From positions 1 to 35,237 of the forward strand of contig JADZCB010000023.1 in NCBI GenBank assembly GCA_020851775.1: DNA of 35,237 nt. The letters run 5' to 3'. The translations under genes and the position numbers were made by a program. The notes beneath the pieces are model-generated. The model was not told the origin of the DNA and did not search any database. It saw only the letters and a list, made by a program, of their open reading frames with translations. This document shows positions 30,708-35,237 of the stretch, in pieces (within the stretch, counting starts at the first letter, position 1; each line of letters starts with the position of its first letter). Source of the DNA: Gammaproteobacteria bacterium (GTDB taxonomy: Bacteria > Pseudomonadota > Gammaproteobacteria > Ga0077536).

Positions 30708-31166
30708 ATGGCATTGTCGTTGGTGAACGAAGCCGGCAGCGTCCTGCAGGCACCGATCACGAGCATCGCCCACGCCATCGGCCTCGCGACGGCGCCGGTC
30801 TTCCTGCTGACCGGCGTCGGCGCGGTGTTGAACGTGCTGGCGAGCCGGCTCGGGCGCACGATCGATCGCTCCCGCGTCCTGCAGTCCCGGGATCCCGGCT
30901 TCCACGATCACCACACCCGGCGCGAGCTGCGACGGCTGCAGCGCCGCGCCCATCTGATCAATTGGGCCCTCGGTCTGTGCACGAGTTGCGCGCTGCTCGT
31001 CTGCAGCGTGATCGTCATGCTGTTCCTCGCGCTGTTCGTCGAGCTCGATCTGACGCGCATCGTCGCCGTCCTCTTCATCGCGTCGATGGCGTGCCTGATC
31101 GGCGCGCTGCTGTGCTTCTTCAGCGAAATCCTGCTCGCGACCCACAAGATGAGAATCGCGCCGTGA
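30708..31166 (+). CDS. DUF2721-like membrane protein
   Basis: APITSIAHAIGLATAPVFLLTGVGAVLNVLASRLGRTIDRSR...LRRLQRRAHLINWALGLCTSCALLVCSVIVMLFL...FFSEILLAT. Confidence 0.8.
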   Translation: MALSLVNEAGSVLQAPITSIAHAIGLATAPVFLLTGVGAVLNVLASRLGRTIDRSRVLQSRDPGFHDHHTRRELRRLQRRAHLINWALGLCTSCALLVCSVIVMLFLALFVELDLTRIVAVLFIASMACLIGALLCFFSEILLATHKMRIAP

Positions 31167-31208
31167 GCGCACGACGAGGCTGCGGCGGTACGTCGCCGCA
31201 CTGACGGT

Positions 31209-31670
31209 GTGCAGGCTTCCGTCGCGCGCGTCGATGTATTCCAGCGGCCGACCGCCGCGGACTTCGACGCGGTTCGCGCCCTGCTCGCGGCGAACGGTCT
31301 GCCGACGCTGGACCTCACGCCTTCCCTGCTCACCCATTTCAGGATCGGGCGTGACGACGGATCCCTCGTCGCCGTCGGCGGTATCGAAATTCATGGCCCC
31401 ATCGGCTTGCTGCGTTCACTCGCCGTCGCCGGGACGCACCGCGGCCAGGGTCTTGCACGCCGGCTCGTCGCCACGCTCGAAGCCGACGCGGCGCGCGTCG
31501 AACTCGACGCGCTTTATCTCCTGACCACCACTGCCGCATCGTTCTTCGCCGCTCGCGGCTACATGCATGTTGCGCGCGACGCTGTGCCCGCCGTATTGCG
31601 CCGTAGCGCGGAGTTCTCCAGTCTGTGTCCGGCCAGCGCGACGTGCATGACGAAGTCACTCGCGTGCTGA
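31209..31670 (+). CDS. GNAT acetyltransferase, ArsN2-like
   Basis: GTG start; GPIGLLRSLAVAGTHRGQGLARRLVATLEADA, LDALYLLTTTAASFFAARGY, SAEFSSLCPASATCMTK. Confidence 0.85.
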   Translation: MQASVARVDVFQRPTAADFDAVRALLAANGLPTLDLTPSLLTHFRIGRDDGSLVAVGGIEIHGPIGLLRSLAVAGTHRGQGLARRLVATLEADAARVELDALYLLTTTAASFFAARGYMHVARDAVPAVLRRSAEFSSLCPASATCMTKSLAC

Positions 31671-31814
31671 GCCCTCCCGCCGCGCCTGCGTTCCGCATCG
31701 ATCTTCGAGATTGCCGACGAGCGGCGTGCGATAAATCGGCTCATTCGAAGCACGATTTGCGGGTTACGGTACTGCGTGCGTGACCTGCGATCGTCATCCC
31801 CCGGAGGAAAACCC

Positions 31815-32426
31815 ATGAATTTCGACGACATCCTGAAGAAGCTGCTCGCGAGTCCAATGGCGGGCGGCGTGGCGGGTGGCCTGCTGTCCGGCGGCCTGCT
31901 CGGCGCGCTCGGCAACAAGCACGCGCGCAAGGCACTGGGCGGCGCCGCCAAATTCGGCGGTGCTGCGGCGATCGGCGCCGTCGCGCTCGCCGCGTTACAG
32001 CGCTACCAGGCCCAGCAGCAGGCCGGCGCGCAGGCAACGCCTGCCGCGCCGCGCGCACTGCCGCAGCTCGAGCGCGACGCATCGATCGTCGTGCAGGCGA
32101 TGATCTCCGCGGCGCGCGCCGACGGCATGCTCGACGACATCGAGCGCGCGCGGATAGGCGAGCGCCTGCGCGACGCCGGACTCGGCGCCACCGAATTCGA
32201 TTACGTGATGGCCGAGTTCAACGCCCCGGCTGATCCCCATCGCATCGCAGCCCTTGCGCAATCGGAAGCCGAAGCGGCCGAGATCTACGCCGCATCGCTG
32301 CTCGCTCTCGACGTCGATCACTGGGCGGAGCAGGCGTATCTGCAGGAACTGAAACGCGCGCTGAAGCTGCCCGACGCGCTCGCCGGGATGCTCGAAGCGG
32401 AAGTGAAGGCGCCGGCAACGGGCTGA
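31815..32426 (+). CDS. DUF533 / tellurite-resistance TerB-like protein
   Basis: MNFDDILKKLLASPMAGGVAGGLLSGGLLGALGNKHARKALGGAAKFGGAAAIGAVALAALQRYQ...ISAARADGMLDDIERARI. Confidence 0.88.
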   Translation: MNFDDILKKLLASPMAGGVAGGLLSGGLLGALGNKHARKALGGAAKFGGAAAIGAVALAALQRYQAQQQAGAQATPAAPRALPQLERDASIVVQAMISAARADGMLDDIERARIGERLRDAGLGATEFDYVMAEFNAPADPHRIAALAQSEAEAAEIYAASLLALDVDHWAEQAYLQELKRALKLPDALAGMLEAEVKAPATG

Positions 32427-32517
32427 GGCAGGAAGCCGGCGCGAACGAACGACTCCACGAGAGGGACCCGCTCGGGCCGCGTCACTGATTGCGCGCCGCC
32501 GCCTTCCCGGCGTCCGC

Positions 32518-33336
32518 TCAGCGCGGATGCCACAACCCGCGCTTGCGCTCGAGCCATGCAATCCGCTGTTCGAGCGGCGTGTCGACGTATTCCTGCATGA
32601 TTGCGACGGCTTCGTCGGTCAGCATCGTGTGGATGAAGGCGTCGCCTTCGATTTCCAGCCCCCCCTGCAGGTGTACTTCGGATCCTTCGTAGACCGCGCG
32701 CTTGGTTTCCGCGATCGCGACCGGCGACAGCGTGCAGAGTTCTTTCGCGATCTCGAGCGCCCGTGCCCGCGCGTCGTCGGCGAGTTCGTGCACGAGACCG
32801 AGCGCGAGGGCTTCCTCCGGCTTGCAGATCCGGCCGCGCAGGATGAAGTCGATCGCCTTGCCGGCGCCGAGCAGACGCGACAGCCTTTGCGTGCCGCAGC
32901 CGCCGGGTAGGATGCCGAGCGTGACTTCCGGCAGGCCGTAACGGAAATCGCCCCTCTGCGCGATCCGGATGTCGCAGGACAGCGAGGTCTCGAAGCCACC
33001 ACCCATCGTGCTGCCGCTCATCGCGGCGATCACCGGCTTCGGCAGATCGCGCAGGTTCGTCAGTGTCGCGTTGTGCTGATGCAGCCACGAGCGTCCGACG
33101 TTCATCATCAACGCACGGTCGCGCGCGCTCGTCACCAGTTCCTCGACGCTGTAATGCGTGATGAAGCGATCCTTCACGCCGCCGGTGAGGACGACGACCC
33201 GTACCGAGGTGTCGCGCCAGGCCTCGATGTGCCCGGCCAGTTCCCGCATGCCCTCCGCCGTCATGTAGTTCATCGGCGGATTGACCCATTCCGCGGTGAC
33301 GATGCCACCGTCCTGCTTCACCTGCCACTTGGCCAT
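32518..33336 (-). CDS. enoyl-CoA hydratase/isomerase family protein
   Basis: MAKWQVKQDGGIVTAEWVNPPMNYMTAEGMRELAGHIEAWRD...AAMSGSTMGGGFETSLSCDIRIAQRGDFRYGLPEVTLGILPGGCGTQRLSRLLG; N-terminal extension to 33561 is repeat-derived. Confidence 0.92.
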   Translation of the reverse strand: MAKWQVKQDGGIVTAEWVNPPMNYMTAEGMRELAGHIEAWRDTSVRVVVLTGGVKDRFITHYSVEELVTSARDRALMMNVGRSWLHQHNATLTNLRDLPKPVIAAMSGSTMGGGFETSLSCDIRIAQRGDFRYGLPEVTLGILPGGCGTQRLSRLLGAGKAIDFILRGRICKPEEALALGLVHELADDARARALEIAKELCTLSPVAIAETKRAVYEGSEVHLQGGLEIEGDAFIHTMLTDEAVAIMQEYVDTPLEQRIAWLERKRGLWHPR

Positions 33337-33392
33337 AGCTGCTGTCTCCGTTGTTTCAGCCTCATTACCGGATGTCGTGCCTCGTCGAGGTC

Positions 33393-33552
33393 TTTTTGCC
33401 ACCGAGAACACCGAGAACACCGAGGAAATTTTGCTTGAAGCGTCTCGCGAACGGAGGCGCGTCATCGACGCGACGCCGTAGGCCTCGCTTCGCTTATCGA
33501 TTCTCTTCTCGGTGTTCTCGGTGTTCTCGGTGTTCTCGGCGTTCTCGGTGGC
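33393..33552. repeat. Intergenic inverted-arm repeat element, copy B
   Basis: Left arm TTTTT-GCCACCGAG-AACACCGAG-AACACCGAG (33393-33424); right arm (CTCGGTGTT)x3-CTCGGCGTT-CTCGGTGGC (33508-33552); internal CGCGTC-atc-GACGCG stem-loop (33458-33472). Confidence 0.85.
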
Positions 33553-33584
33553 CCTTTTCAAACAGCGCCAAACGAAGTCACGGA

Positions 33585-35237
33585 TTATTGCCCGGTCATC
33601 GCCGCCGCCGTTGCCTTTTTCGCCTGCCGCCTGATGTAGTGGTGAATGGCATTCAGATCGGCGTCGGACATTTCCTTGAACTGCGGCATGCCCTGCAGGC
33701 GGCGGCTGCCGCCGATGACGATTTCCTTGAAGGCTTCCGGGTACAGCGGCGCCTGCGAGGCGCGGAGATCCGGCGCGTAGCCGCCGGCGACCGCGCCACC
33801 GCCGTGGCAGCTCGCGCAGTTGCGCGAGAACAGGAAGCTGCCCGTCTCGGCCTGCAGTTCATCGACCTTGAAATCCTCCTGCACCAGCGGCTCGGCGAAG
33901 CTCGGTGGCGGTGCTTTCGGCAGCTTCGTGTCCGCATCGAGGGCGAACACGACGAGCCGGCGCGGATGCAGGCCGTAGCGCCAGCCGTGCTGCGCCGTGA
34001 TCGCGCCGACCATCGACGCGGCCGCACCGCCCCAGCCGGCGAGCAGCGCGACGTACTGTCTGCCGTCGACTTCATAGGTGATCGGCGGTGCCGAGATGCC
34101 GACACCCATGTCGAACATCCACAGCGGCAGGCCGTCCGTCGCGCGATAGGCGACGAGCTTGCCGTCGGTACGACCCTGGAAGACGAGATTGCCGGCCGTC
34201 GTCAACGTGCCGCCATTCCATGTGCCCGGCAGCTTCTGCTCCCATACCTTCTGCTGCTTGACCGGATCCCAGGCGAGCAGGCTCGCCGCATCTATCTTGA
34301 TCGGCAGATCCTCGCGCAGCAGATCGACACCCGGATCGAACGCGAAGCTCGGTGACTTCCACTCCTCCGGCTGCTTGATCGTCTTGTCGGTGAAGTTCGC
34401 CGGCAGATCGTGCTTCGGGATGTAGACGAGCCCGGTGTTCGGATTGAACGACATCGCATGCCAGTTGTGCACGCCGAGCGGCCCGGGCCATACCAGCTCC
34501 TCACCGTCGCCATAGCGCGCGTCCGGATTCTCGACCGGCCGCCCCGTCGCGAGATCGACGTGCGTGGCCCAGCTCACCTTGCCGATCTTCTCGGCCGACA
34601 ACAGCTTGCCGGTCGCGCGATCGATCACGTAGAAGAACCCATTCTTCGGCGCGTGCAACATGGCCTTTACCGGCTTGCCGTCGATCTCGAGATCGGCGAG
34701 CACCATGTCCATGTTCGAGTTGTAGTCCCAGGTCTCGCCGGGCACGGTCTGGTAGTGCCAGGCATATTTCCCGGTATCGGCGTCGAGGGCGACGACCGCG
34801 CACAGGAACAGATTGTCACCGCCGCCGGGACTTCTGATCTTCTGATTCCATGGCGAGCCGTTGCCGGTGCCGATGTAGACGCGGTTGAATTCCGGATCGT
34901 AGGTGAGCCCGTTCCATACCGTGCCGCCGCCGCCGTGCTCCCACCACTTGCCATGCCAGGTCTTCGCGGCCATGGCCTGGGCCTCGTCCTCGAATCCGTC
35001 CGCCGGATTGCCCGGCACGGTGTAGAAGCGCCAGACCTGCTTGCCGGTCGCGGTATCGTAGGCCGTCACGTAGCCGCGCAGTCCACCCCACTCGGTGCCG
35101 CCGTTGCCGATGATCACCTTGTCGTTGAATACCCGCGGCGCCCCGTTGATGAAGTAGGCGAGCTTCGGATCGACCGTCATCACGCTCCAGACTTCCTGGC
35201 CGGTCGTCGCGTCGATCGCGTTCAGACGCCCGTCGCC
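33585..35237 (-). CDS. PQQ-dependent quinohemoprotein (alcohol) dehydrogenase, C-terminal part with cytochrome c domain; truncated at window edge
   Basis: Frame stays open to 35237 (GDGRLNAIDATTGQEVWSVMTVDPK...); AYDTATGKQVWRFYTVPGNP, WDYNSNMDMVLAD; C-terminal haem motif FSRNCASCHGGGAVAGGYAPDLR. Confidence 0.94.
   Translation of the reverse strand, partial: GDGRLNAIDATTGQEVWSVMTVDPKLAYFINGAPRVFNDKVIIGNGGTEWGGLRGYVTAYDTATGKQVWRFYTVPGNPADGFEDEAQAMAAKTWHGKWWEHGGGGTVWNGLTYDPEFNRVYIGTGNGSPWNQKIRSPGGGDNLFLCAVVALDADTGKYAWHYQTVPGETWDYNSNMDMVLADLEIDGKPVKAMLHAPKNGFFYVIDRATGKLLSAEKIGKVSWATHVDLATGRPVENPDARYGDGEELVWPGPLGVHNWHAMSFNPNTGLVYIPKHDLPANFTDKTIKQPEEWKSPSFAFDPGVDLLREDLPIKIDAASLLAWDPVKQQKVWEQKLPGTWNGGTLTTAGNLVFQGRTDGKLVAYRATDGLPLWMFDMGVGISAPPITYEVDGRQYVALLAGWGGAAASMVGAITAQHGWRYGLHPRRLVVFALDADTKLPKAPPPSFAEPLVQEDFKVDELQAETGSFLFSRNCASCHGGGAVAGGYAPDLRASQAPLYPEAFKEIVIGGSRRLQGMPQFKEMSDADLNAIHHYIRRQAKKATAAAMTGQ

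Noticed and set aside
33337-33561. 75-aa N-terminal extension of the enoyl-CoA hydratase (MKRATENAENTENTENTEKR...)
   Set aside because: It is translation through the inverted-arm repeat element copy B; the family start MAKWQVKQDG at 33336 is far more plausible.

Overview
35.2-kb high-GC window that looks proteobacterial, most likely gammaproteobacterial (inference from EF-P/EpmA/EpmB, SufE, DinG/YoaA and gene content; no rRNA or tRNA seen). It is gene-dense. Left part: housekeeping genes on the minus strand (sufE, cysS, cytochrome b561, ahcY, metK), quinone oxidoreductase, trxB, a dimeric-type dUTPase, an MBL hydrolase, a DinG-like helicase coupled to a small uncharacterised protein, and epmA/efp/epmB. 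Centre: a compact, apparently complete core F420 biosynthesis operon (cofE-cofD-cofC-fbiC). It is flanked by a family III CoA-transferase and a divergent acyl-CoA catabolic cluster (SDR, acyl-CoA dehydrogenase, CoA-transferase, ACAD10/11-like kinase, two coupled acyl-CoA dehydrogenases, enoyl-CoA hydratase). Right part: SDR, GFA protein, DUF2721-like membrane protein, ArsN2-like GNAT, DUF533/TerB-like protein, enoyl-CoA hydratase and a truncated PQQ quinohemoprotein dehydrogenase. Most notable non-coding structure: two dispersed copies (about 44-179 and 33393-33552) of an intergenic element with long inverted arms made of a 9-bp tandem unit (GCCACCGAG-AACACCGAG...). Also notable are a dyad-symmetric candidate operator between the F420 and catabolic operons, and mutually exclusive hairpins after the enoyl-CoA hydratase. 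All assignments come from reading the sequence and remembered family motifs; no searches were run.
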